DNA of 64,000 nucleotides, from positions 248,001 to 312,000 of the forward strand of contig VZSE01011544.1 in NCBI GenBank assembly GCA_013398275.1, given 5' to 3'. The translations under genes and the position numbers were made by a program. A model generated the notes under the pieces. The model did no database searches and was not told the origin of the DNA. It worked only from the letters and a program-made list of their open reading frames with translations. The stretch is from Promerops cafer (Eukaryota > Chordata > Aves > Passeriformes > Nectariniidae). Of this stretch, positions 25,201 to 37,200 are shown piece after piece; positions within the stretch are counted from its first letter, which is position 1; each line of letters begins with the position of its first letter.

Positions 25201-28200
25201 AATAATGTCAAAACACTTGGTTTGGATGTTCTTGTTTAGTTTTGACTTTTATTATTCTAATGTGGAAGTGATTTTACTTTAAACATTCATCAGGAGGAAT
25301 GTTTCAGTCTTATTGAAGTAACATGTTTTGATATTTTTGAATCACTTCTTTTTTTTTTTAATGGAACTTCTGCCCTGCTAACTATTTCATGGATTTTCCT
25401 CCCTACACAAAGAAATGCAGCAACCAGGGGATGTTTCTCAGGTCAGAAAATGGAATTTCCAAATAAATTCCATTTCTTGACCTCTGTAAGGTGAGGAAAC
25501 CTGCGAGCTGTGTTTGCTTGCTGCTAACAAGAGGGTGGGAATTGGGAGCTCTAATTCCTCATTTTTCTCCCATTTTTAACCCCCTGATTTGAGCTGGGGT
25601 TGTGCAGAGTGACAGGGTGAGGAGGGAGAGACCCTTCAGTGTTGGCTTTGTTTTCTCTCAGCCAAGGGTCAAAATGCTCTGATTTTACCTCACTTGTGCA
25701 AGTGCAGCTCTTAAACAGTTGGATTTGGAAACCATGCAGGAATATCCATAAATCCTGGCAAAGTGCTTTCACTGAGAGGCAAAAAATGCAGCCTGTTTCA
25801 TGAAAACTTTTAATATTAATTTATGTTAAATTATTTTGGGGATGCTTCATTAGCTAGCAGTGAGTTTTCAGCTCGAGATGCAGCAGAAGCTCCGTGCCAT
25901 GTGACTTCTGCTCAAAATACACCTGGATCTGGAGTTGCCTGGAGCCAGAATAATAATGAGGGTGCTTGTTGTTATTCCAGCCAAATTGGGGATATTAGAG
26001 GGAGTCATGCAAATCTCAGCTTCCATGATTTGCCTCTGTAAAGGAAGTGTCATAAAAGAGATTTCCAATTTGGTGCAAGAAATTGAAAGCGGGGAGGAAA
26101 AGACAGCGAGACTGATCAGAGATGATGGGGATAAAAAGCAGAGGATGGGGAGAGGAGTGTGGAGCAGATAAATAATGTGGGAACACTAGGGAGGAGTGAA
26201 GGAATGAAGCTTTTGGAGCTAATAGTGATCCAGGGCAGGGAGCCCTTTGGAAATGGGATTGGAAGGAGCAGGAGATAACAGGAAATTGTGCCTGGGGTTT
26301 ATTTGGAGTCCAAATGCACATGGAGAAAGGGATTAACTCTGTGTCAGTATCTGTGTGGGGACAAGGCAGGAATGGGAATGGGAATGGGATTGGATAGGGG
26401 GGGAAGGAGAGGGGACAATCCAGCAAATTCCCTCTGTGTCCCTGTGCCAGGGAGCTGAGGGTTGGTCCTGCTTGGCGAGGTGTGGGCCCTTGAATTCAGA
26501 AGTTCCTGGAGCAGATGCAGAGCAGGAGCTGCTTTGGATCCCTGTGTTTTTTCATTTATTCCCCATATTTTAGTTTTTCATTTCAGCTGGGATTGTCACA
26601 GAATCTTGGAATGGTTTGGCTTGGGAGGGACATTAAAGATCATCCAGTTCACGGGCAGGGACACCTCCCACTGTCCCAGGCTGCTCCAGCCCCAGTGTCC
26701 AGCCTGGCCTTGGGCACTGCCAGGGACCCAGGGGCAGCCACAGCTGCTCTGGGAATTCTTCCCAGCCCCTGCCCACCCTCACAGGGAACAATTCCTTCTT
26801 GATATTTCATCCAAATCTCCCTTCCCTCACCCTAAAGCCCTGGATTTGAGGCTGGGGAGCTGTTAGGAGGGGTTTTTAGGAGAGAATCGGGGTTGGGATG
26901 CCACAGTCTGGTGGGAGATGCACCAGCTGGGTCTCAGCCCCTTCCCCACACCCAAATTCTCTGTTCCAGCCCCTTCCCCACACCCAAATCCTGAGTTTCC
27001 TCTCTCCAGCCCCTTCCCCACACCCAAACCCTGTGTTTTTCTTCCAGAGATCGACCAGGGCAGCTGTGGCGATCCCGGGATCCCCGCCTTTGGCCGCAGA
27101 GAAGGCTCCACCTTCCGCCACGGGGACACTCTGCACTTCGAGTGCCAGCCTGCCTTCGAGCTGAAGGGCCACAAAAGCATAACCTGCCAAAAGAGCAGCC
27201 AGTGGTCTGCTCAGAAACCTGTGTGTGTTTGTAAGTGGGTCAGGAGCTCCAGAGCAGCGCCCTGTGTCCTCTGAGGGGACCCCACAGTGGTGGCACAGGT
27301 GGCACCCGCCCAGGACACCTTCACCCGGCTTGGGGAGAGGTTTGGGCTCTTCCCTGGGCAGAGCAGAGGGAGATCTGGGCTGTGCTGGGCTCTCCCTGCC
27401 CTGCCCTGAGCGAAGATCAGTCCTTGGTGGCCGTGGCACAGGCAGGACACGGCCAAGTCACGATTTAAACCTGGGTTCTGGTTTTGGCCCCTCATGACCC
27501 GACGCTCTCCAGGCTCCCTCCGGCTGGGCCTCGGTTTTGCATTTGTTGCTCGAGTTCTCAGCAGGTTTGGGATGTTCTGCTCTCCGTGGTGACTCGGGAG
27601 CACATTTTGGGATGGAAATGGGAGTTACTGCACAGTCCCCGTGGGGTTTTAATGCTCTCGGTGTCCTCTGTAGGTATATTGGGCAATTTCCTTTATTGCC
27701 CTGACAGGACCTTCCTGCAGGGACAACTGCCACAACTCCCAGCAGGAGCTCTGTTTTCCCCGCTTGGTGATAACCTCACTCTTCTTTTTATCTCCTTCCC
27801 TACTTCGTTGGCTCTGTTAAAATCTGGGCCTTGGAGCAGGGGAGCGAGACTGAGCCTGAAAAAAACAGGAGAGGAGAATGCAGTTGAGGGAGGGAAGAAT
27901 GGAGAGGGAGAAAGCAGAAATGTTGTTTTTAGAAGTGCAGCTGACAAACTGGGGGAGATGCCAGTGGAAATGTGGTGTGGCAGGACCTGATCCATGAAAA
28001 GGATGGAGCTGGGGGGGAAAACCAGATCCTGCAGAGCTGGATGAGGGTCTGGAGGAGCTGGGAGAGAACTGGGGCTCACGGAGAAGGGGGAAAACCAGTT
28101 TGAAGTCAGTGCCTTTCTTTTCAAACACTGATGGGAGCGTGGAGAAATGCCTGGGGAAAGGAAGCGATTCCTCTGAGTCCTGCCTTTTCCAGCTGCCATC

Positions 28201-31200
28201 CCTCCCTTCCTGTTCGGCTTTTTTCTTGGCAAGCAAATCGGGTGGAGGTGCTGCTGAGGAAATACTGGAGTTTCTCCTCATTATCTGGGAGGTGGGAGCT
28301 GTTAGACTCGTTCTGTGCTGGTTCTTCCTTTTAATTTCCCGGAATTTTAGGTGACTTTGGACAACTTGGTGTGGTTGAGGCTCGTGCTGAGTTTGGAGTG
28401 AGAGTAAAACCTGTGGTTTGTGCTCAGGGCAACAGAACTGGGTCATAGCAGAATAGAAAGGAGACTTTTTGGTAAAACAGGATTATTGATATGGATCAAA
28501 TCAAGCCCCATCTGTGCAAAGCATGGCAGGAATCTTTCAGTTAGAATAATTCCAGTGTGATCTGTTCTCTGTGGCTCTTGGCGTATTCATGGATCGAGGC
28601 AATGTGCAGGCAGTGGGAAAAATATCTCAAAGGCTCCTCTGGACCTTCAGTCCTGATTTATTGTGGGGCAGGAGAGGTCACAGGACAAAATGTGTCTGAA
28701 TTCCAGGTGGGAAGTGTTGGGAGACCGTCAGATGTGAGGTGGGGAAATGAGGGAACCTCATTTGTGAGCTGCTGGTTGGGACTGTGGGAACAATCCAGTG
28801 CCTCTGGTGGGTGACAGAGGCAGCTGGAGATGGAGCTGGGATTGGGGAGCAGGAGCTGGGAGCAGGCAGGATGTCTTGGGAAGGGCTCATTTCCTGGGGT
28901 TCCCAGGGCAAAGCAGCACAAACCATTCCTGTAACCCCTCTGCTGATGCCAGGGGCCCCAAATTCCTGCCTGGCTTTGTGATCCTTCCTCAGCCGCCGTG
29001 TCCCGACCACCCAGGGGGACTCTGGGGCTGTGCAAACCCTCTCAGGTGTGGGATTCCTGCCCCCCACCTCAGCAAGGTGTCCCTGGTCTTTGAGGGTGCT
29101 CGGGGGCCTCCCAGATCCCTCGGGATCCTGGGAATCTGCAGCTCTGGGGATGGAGGGGGCAGCCTGGCCTGGGGTGTGCTGAGCTGGGGTTTGTGCTGTG
29201 TGTTACGGGTGGCTGGGGGTTGTTCCTGTGGGATTTGAGAGTCTGGTTGGTTTTGGGGTGTCCGGGGGTGTGTTCCTCTTAAATATGGTTGTCTGGGTGT
29301 TTGCTTCTGTAAATTGTCAGTGTCTGGGTGCCTGTTTCTGTACAATTAGGGTGTCTGAGTGTTTGTTTCTGTTTCTGTGCAGTTGTGTGTATCTGGGTGT
29401 TTGTTCCTGTTCCATTTGGGTGTCTGTTCCTGTTGAATGTGGGTGTCTGAATGTTTATTTCTGTACAGTTTCAGTGTCTGGCTGTGGGTGATGGCTGAAC
29501 AACTCTCTGTCCTGCACTGCTTGAATCAGCTCCGTAGTTCTGTTGTTGCCTTTAAAAATGGCATTTCCAGGATTGGGAATGTGGTGTCTGTCACAGGCCA
29601 GGGCAGTTCCACACCCAGGACCTTTTGTCCAGACTTTGTTCCCTTTTCTCAGCAAAACGAGCTCGGGGGGGGGCACTGGATAAATATCTCTGAAGGAAAA
29701 CCTTTGTGCTCCCTCAGCTGAGGTTTGTGCTCTGATTTGGGGGTAGAATATGCCAGCTTAAATTTCCTGTGGCTGAGGAGATTGTTCAGTTTATAAACAG
29801 AGAATCAGCTGCATAATTCCAGCTCTGGAGTTGCTCTCACTGTGCTGACACGGAGGATGGAGGATGTGCTGAGGGAGAGGGACATTCCAGAGCTACCAAA
29901 ACCTCCAAATCCAGGGTGGGAACTGCTGTTCAAACATCCTCGTGTGGAGCAGGGAAAAAACCCCTTCATTCTCTAATTGTATTTCCAATGGGAGGCCCCC
30001 AAAGTTTGCTTCACGGGGTTTATTTGACAGAAAGAGCAGGGCCCTGGTGCTCCTGGGGGGTTCTGCAGTGAGAGAATCTTACAAGGACCTTTGTTCTTCC
30101 CTTCCCTGCCCCTCCTGCCTTTCCCAAGTTTCAGCCTGCGTTTTTCTCTGGGCGCCTGACCCGTGCCAGGCAGCGCCGTCCTGTTCCGTGGGGGGGTGAC
30201 TGTGGCACCAGGAGTGGCAGTGAATGCCACTGCCAGTGGCCCGGGCAGTGAGGGCAGCCTTCCTGCCTTGGTTTAGCTGCCCTCGGCCTTCCTGGGAGAG
30301 GCACTGCAGGGAGGGCCGGAACTGCCGGCGCGGCTTCGTTTGTGGGGACCAGACTGGGAAAACCCAGGACCCGTCTTGTGCTCCACGGGGAGTTAAACGG
30401 TGGGGGAGTCAGAGGAGGGGGGGGATCTGTGCCAAAACATCGTGCGGAGGGGGAGGTTCTGCACTGACCCCAGCGGGGCTGCCTTGGTCGGCGTCACTCA
30501 GTGGAGTTTTGGGATTAATGTGGTCATTCCTGGGAATGTCTGCCTTTGGGGATAAATCTGGGAATGTTTGAATGCGTTGGGAACAAACACATTCATTTCT
30601 GGAAATTTTTGGGTTTGAGAGTCATGTGGTCCTTCCTGGGAATGTTTGAATGGATGTGGGATAAACGTGTTCATTCCTGGCAATGTTTGGCTGGGTTTGG
30701 GATTAATGTGGTCATTCTTGGGAATGTTTGAATGGATTGGGAGCAAATGTATTCACTCCTGGCAATGTTTGATTCTGTCTGGGGATAAATCTGTTCACTC
30801 CTGGGAATGTGTGAGTGGCTTTGGGATAAATGTGTTCGTTCCTGGGTCCGTTTAACTGGGCTGGGGTTAAACGTGTTCATTTCTGGGAATATTTGCATGG
30901 ACTGGGGACAAATGTGTTCATGGATTGGGGATAAATGTATTCATTGCTGTGTATATTTTAATGGATTTGGGATAAATGTGTTCATTAACATTCCAGTTAT
31001 TCCTGCCAAAGAAATCTGCCACAGGGAAGTGGTGGCTGCCCACGAGTGTCCCCCCTGCCCCTGGTGGAGCACCCACCACATGCCAGGTCCAGCAGCTGGA
31101 TCCCTTCCAGGCTGGGATGGGCCCTGCAGTTGCTGGGGGTCCCTGAGGACCCATCCTCAGCCTCTCCCTGCTCTTGATGGGTTCCTCCTCTTCTCACACG

Positions 31201-34200
31201 CCTGAGGTGACGCTGGGTTTGTCGGGGGGTGTCTGCCCCTCCCGTGTCCTAAAGATGGGAATGTGGGGTCTGGTGCTGCCATCATCCATCTGGGCCTTGG
31301 AGAACTTCCCTCATTACTCCTGCCTTATTTAACCCTTCACACATGGGGTGGGGCTTTGAGGAAGCTGCAGTGGGACATTCCCACTTCTGGGGTGGAGTTT
31401 GATGGGGCTGAGTTTGTTTTATGGGATCTTTTTGCTGCTCCCCATGAACAGAGCTTGAGGTGTGGCCCAAGCTGGCCACGCTCAGGGGAGCAGCTGCCCT
31501 CACCCCACAGACTTTGGGGTGCCCAAGGGGGTCAGCACTCACCCTCATGCACTTGTGGGGTCAGGAAAGTGAGGGACAATCCCATCCCAGCCTGCAGGAA
31601 CTGGGTGCAGCACTTGGCACAGGAGGGAGGAGCTGCCAAACCCCACAGAGCAGCACAGGAGAGGTGAACAACAGCACCACGAGGCTTTTTTTGGACCAAA
31701 AAAATGGCCACAAACTTCCACCTCCTTGTGGCCACTGCAGAAATTCCCAAGGGAGCCTGCTGGGAGTGGAGGAGTTCTGTTGGAAATCACGGGAACTCGG
31801 AGAGGATCTTGCTGCAGAAGCCTTGGAGCACATCCCAGGAGCAGATGGCTGCAGGATCCCTGGCAGGAGCCAGCCCAGCCCTGTCCCAGTGTGGATCAGC
31901 AGCTCCCAGTAAATTTTAAAAAACTTCAGCTTGTTCCCAGAGCCAGTCCCCGCTCCTGCTGGAGTGGGTGGCAGTGAAACCTGCTCTTCCCTGCGCATTT
32001 ATTTTAATTCAGTGATATTTTCCTTAAGATTTGGTTCTCAAAACCTGCCTGGTTTTCATTCTTCTCCTCATACCTGCAGTCCCACCCCCGGACTGAGCTG
32101 AGTTTTGTTGCTCTGAGATAACAAAACCCTCCCAGTTAATTTTGCTCCAAACTCCTTCCCTGCCTCCCACTTGCCCTGTGGTGCTGCAGGGCTTTCAGGA
32201 GCAAAAAGCACCATTAGATGCAGATTTTTTTTTCCTTGGACTAGCAGATACAGAAAGGAAAATACAAAATGTAAAGCACTTTGCTGCCCAGCTGGAGCAG
32301 TGCCCTGAGCTTCCAGCACTGTCAGCTCTTCCCAAGTCAGGAATGCTGGGCATTAACCAGGCTGCTGCTGAGCTCCTGCTTTTCCAGTCCGTCACCAAGT
32401 TCTGCCTAGAGGAGGGGTTTTTGGAAAAAAGGAAATGCAAGGCAGAAAATCCACTCCTGTCTCCCAGCTCTTTCCCAAGAGGTTAGAGTCTGTGGGAGCA
32501 GGATCTAAAAACTGAGAGGAAAGTCAGGAATTCTGGAGTGTTTCCATGGAAACTGCAATTATTCCAGTGATTCCCTGCTCGGTTTTCAGCTCCTGACCCT
32601 GGTACCTTTCCTGCTCCCATGGTGTGACCTCTTCTTGGGATCAGCCCTGGATTCTCCTGCAGGATGAGCAGGCATGGAGTGTCTGGAGCCAAAAACAGGA
32701 GAGGAGAGATGGTCTGGGAGGAGGCAGGATCTGGGGAAGGCAGAAGAGAAGAGAGAAGAGAGAAGAGAAGAGAAGAGAGGAGAGAAGAGAGGAGAGAAGA
32801 NAGAAGAGAAGAGAAGAGAAGAGAAGAGAAGAGAAGAGAAGAGAGAAGAGCTGAGCTGCAGGAACTTCTCCTGCTGAAGAACTCCTGCCTGATCCATGTT
32901 CACATCCATGTCCCTCTCCTAAGGGAAGAACCAAGGAACTGCCCCTTTATTGTTTGACTGCTCTAAACCAAGAATCCTGGTGATGCTTGTGGTAACTTGA
33001 ACAAATCCCTGTGCTGCTTCATTCATGACGTGGTCTCGCTGCTCTGTGTCTGCTGTGATTTATTCTGTATTTAATAAAGGGATTTTTCTCACTGCCTTTG
33101 CAGTAATTGGTCAGCAATAACGATTATTGACAAATGCAGCAATTATTGACAAATATAAAAATTGTTGACACAATCAGCTTTGTAAACAGGCCCCTGTTCT
33201 GTGCACATCACGAAATGGCCTCTCCTGGCATTTAACAAGGGTAATAAATATTAATTGCAGCCGGGGCTGCTCCCAGCCCAGTGCTGCTGCTGACAGCTGC
33301 AGGCAGCAGGGCTGGCCTCTGTCATGTTGGGAATGACTCCTGCTGCTGAGGGCTCTTTGGGATGCTCCAGCAGCACCAGACAGGTGGAGCTGGGCTGTCT
33401 CCCACCTTTCCTGCTGCCATCATCTTCCTCCTGACAGCCTGGCCCTGCCTGTGACACATGGTTCACCAGCTTCTGGTTTATCCCAGAGTCCAGCTCCAGG
33501 GAGGCTGACGTGGATCCCAGAGCCAGAGCTGAAACCTCCTTCCACAGTGAAGAAAAACCTCCTCTTCTTCAAAAGATGAAGAGCATCATCTCACAGACAC
33601 CGTGCTCTTGCTCATGAACCTTGTGGCTTCCTGGGCTGGATGTTCCCCTCTGGAATGTGATTCCAGCTCCCCTCTCCATCCAGGAGAGCGTTTTCCTGGC
33701 CACAGCTTGGGCCAGTGGCCTTGGTCCTCCAGCTCCACTCGCCTTTCTCCTCATTGATCTTACGGAAAATCAAAATCCTCATTTACTTCCCTGCAGTGGA
33801 GACTCTTGGAGGGTTTTTTTTTATCAGCTCCTCTTTAATCTGTCACTTTGTTTTATCTGGCAAAGGTTAATTTTATATTCTTCCCTTGCTCTGCTCCTCT
33901 CCCCTTTGTCAGCAAGTGCTTTGTTGTTTTATTTTCTGAACTGCACCTCTCTCTTGCTGGGCTGCTGGAGGTCCTGGCTGAATGCTAATTCACCCCCTTG
34001 GATTTAAAAATTTAGAGGAGACACCTCATCCCTGCTGCTGAGACATTTCCCTGGGTGCGAATGAATTTATTTTCAATTTTCCTGAGGCAGATTACACCGT
34101 GCTTATGCTGACAGAATTATTTGACAGGATCCCCTGATATTTCAGTGTCTGGTAGAGAGAGCCCAAAAAATCCTGAGGATGTTTTGCAGTTTGTTTTCTC

Positions 34201-37200
34201 TTTAATCTGCTCTCTTTGTGGCTGAGAGCAGGGAATGGATTGTGCAGCTCCATGGCCTTGATAACGTCACGGGAACGTCCGAATTATTTGATCCGAGCCC
34301 ATTAAGTGGTGAGGGGAGACAGAGGGAGGCAGAGCAGTGATCCAGATAATTGACTAAATGCCAACCCCAAGCCAGGCTCATCCTCTGTGCCAGGAATTAG
34401 GGAGATGGATGTTCCCAATAATGGGTTTTACCAAGGGTGGCAGTGGGGAAAAAGGATGAGCAAAGCATCCATACATAAAATATCCCAAAGTTTGGGCAGG
34501 TAGCACTTCAAAGGCAGCCTTGCCTTCCCAAATTAATGGGCCTTGGCAGCTGCAGCCCGGGATAGACTGAACCCCTGGAGAGCTGGGGGGTTTTCATGCA
34601 TGCTCTTCCCCTCAGCTTCGTTTTAAGCCTGGTTTCAATGATTTCCATGGCAATGGCAGCCTGGTTGGGTGCCTCTTTTTGGGAACCAGCAGAAGTCAGG
34701 GATTTATTTGTCATGGGAAGAGCTTCCCTTCCACCTCGGCTGCAGATTGCTCTGGTTTGTCCCAAACCCCAGCAACTGGGAATGTTCTTGGGCTGTTCCA
34801 CAGAGCATCCTGCATCTCCCAGTGCTCAGCCAGGTGTGAACAGCTTCCCGAGGACAAACAAAGCAAATGAACTCCCAGCTCCTTCTCCAAGCTCCATTTG
34901 TTGCTGTATCCCACCCATACTTCCTGTGGGACGGACCTGGTGTGGAGGGAAGAGTTTGGTGGATGCAGTGGGTGAATCTGGAGAGGAGCACGGGGGAAAC
35001 ATGAGCTCAGCAGATGGAAAGGGCGGCTGAAAGGGCAGATTTTATTGTAAGCAAGCCCCGAGGAGTCTGCAGAACCCTGGGAATGGATGTGTCACCTGTG
35101 GGTGACAGAGCTGAGCCGGGGACAGCAGCGGGGGAGGCTGGAGCAGTGCCCGGAGTGACTGAGCTGGTTCCTCGCTCCGGGCTCTGCGGGGTGTGCTGGG
35201 CTCTGGCCACAAAAAAAAACGTTGAGGCAAAACCCAACTGGTTCCGTGCTGGTTTTATTTTGCACCAGCTCAAGTCACCCACTGGATTCCTGGGATGCTT
35301 TCCTGAGGGATGAGCAGGAGAATTCACCTGGAAAATGCCAGATTGCACCTCAGAGGCATTTTCTCCGTGCTGTTACATAAACCTGGAAGGGACTGGAAAA
35401 TGGCAAATCCACCCAAAGTCCTGAAGAACAGGCTTTTTTCTTAGCCCAATAATAAAAGATTCTGATGTAGTGGTGATCAGAATGTTCTGATTTAGTGGTG
35501 ACCAAAACATTCTGATGTAGTGGTGACCAAAAGATTCTGATTTAGTGGTGATCAGAATGTTCTGATTTAGTGGTGACCAAAAGCGTCCCTGCTGCTCCTG
35601 TGGCGGAGGGAATTAAAGAACTAACGGGAGACCCAGGGTGGTGTTTCCCCTCCTGGTTCTTGATCCACGTGAAATGCCTGATATCTCTGCTGACACAGGT
35701 CCTGTCGGTGGGCTCTGGCCCACTTTGTGCCCGTGCAGAGGAGCCCCTGAGCGGAGCGCGCTGAGGCGGCGCCGGCGCGGCGTTGGGAACGTCCCAGCCG
35801 AGGGGACGAGGGCAGGGCTGGCTGTGGGGCCGCGCTGCCGCGGCACTGATGTCGCTTTCCCTTTGCAGTTTCCTGCTTTTTCAACTTCACCAGCCCGTCG
35901 GGGATCGTGCTGTCCCCGAACTACCCCGAGGAGTACGGGAGCAGCCTGCACTGCGTGTGGCTCATCATCGCCAACCCCGAGAGCCGGATCCACCTGGCCT
36001 TCAACGACTTCGACGTGGAGCCCCAGTTCGACTTCCTGGCCGTCAAGGACGGGGGCACGGCCGAGTCGCCGGTGCTGGGCACCTTCTCAGGGAGCCACAT
36101 CCCCTCCTCGCTGACCAGCAGCGGCCACGTGGCCAGGCTGGAGTTCCAGACTGACCACTCCATGGAGAAGAGAGGCTTCAACATCACCTTCACCAGTGAG
36201 TGCGGTGCCTTTTTGGGGCTACCCAAAAACAGGGCCCAGACAAAATTCAGGGAATAAAAAGCAGTTACATTTACTGAAGGGCCTTCAGGGACATTTAGGG
36301 CAGACAAAGCCCCCCAGGGGCTACACCCAAAATGAGCAACACCTCACGGGTTTTTACACTTATTATAAATTTGGGCCATTTGCATATTGGGGGTTAATCT
36401 TCCACTTACAGCTTCAGGTAATGAAGTCATTTACCCCAAGTCTGCTCCCCCAACTCACTTTCGTTTACATTTCTCAGGGCCTGAGGCAGGGAGGTGTCCT
36501 TGACTGCCAGGCCTAGAAGGGAATTGTTGTGTCTGCCCAAAATGGGGAAGCAGCAGCTGACACTGAATATGGAGTTTGGAGTTACACACTAAAGAGCTGC
36601 AGGATTACAAACAGATGAAAAACAGAAAAGCTAAAATCCTAAGGCATCAAGTGCCCCACCCTTCCTTCTGCCCAGGTTTTAAACTCTAAATCTGTGTTGG
36701 AGAGTGCAGAGATGGATCTCGCTAAAGCTGTTGGAATTCCAAGGTAAACCTGAAAATTGGGGATTAATTCAGATTTGCAGTTGGGTGATGGAGGTTTGCT
36801 GGCAAGTGTACAGCTGGTGGCACAGATTCTTTCTGGCTGTGAAGTTGGAGTGTTGTCCACAAATTAAAAACAGGTTGGTCCTGGATTTTCTGTCCATGGA
36901 AGCCAAGATTTGTGTTCTTCCATCAGAGTTTGCTGGAGAAGGATTTTGGACAAGCGTGTAGTGATGGGATGAGGGGAATGACCCTAACTTGGATATTGGG
37001 ATGAAATTTTTCCCTGTCAGGGTGGGGAGGGGCTGGAATGGACTTCCTAGAGCAGCTGTGGCTGCCCCTGGATCCCTGGGAGTGTCCAAGGCCAGGCTGG
37101 ACGGGGCTTGGAGCAGCCTGGGACAGTGGAAGTGTCCCTGCTCTAACAGGGTGTGGAATGGGATCTTTAATATCCCTCCCAACCACAACCAGCCCATGAT

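Larger units (their letters stand above)
22377..27047 (+). other. CSMD2 intron (4.7 kb)
   Basis: Contains short antisense CR1 pieces at 24555-24620 and 26594-26830, a (GGGAAT)n run at 26368-26392, and a triplicated pyrimidine/AG module at 26932-27047 that forms the 3' splice site of exon 7. No other feature recognised. Confidence 0.75.
27231..35868 (+). other. CSMD2 intron (8.6 kb, longest complete one)
   Basis: Contains a degenerate TG-rich repeat (29225-29490), a 43-45-bp minisatellite (30508-30992), a polypurine tract with one N (32744-32850), a small three-copy repeat (33113-33172), an unclassified repeat with a 25-bp expansion (35430-35719), and a CpG-dense segment leading into exon 8. 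Nothing recognised in 27231-29200, 31000-32700 or 33200-35400. Confidence 0.75.

Noticed and set aside
32586..32957. ORFs rich in R/E or S/L over the purine tract
   Set aside because: Simple-sequence translation containing an N.
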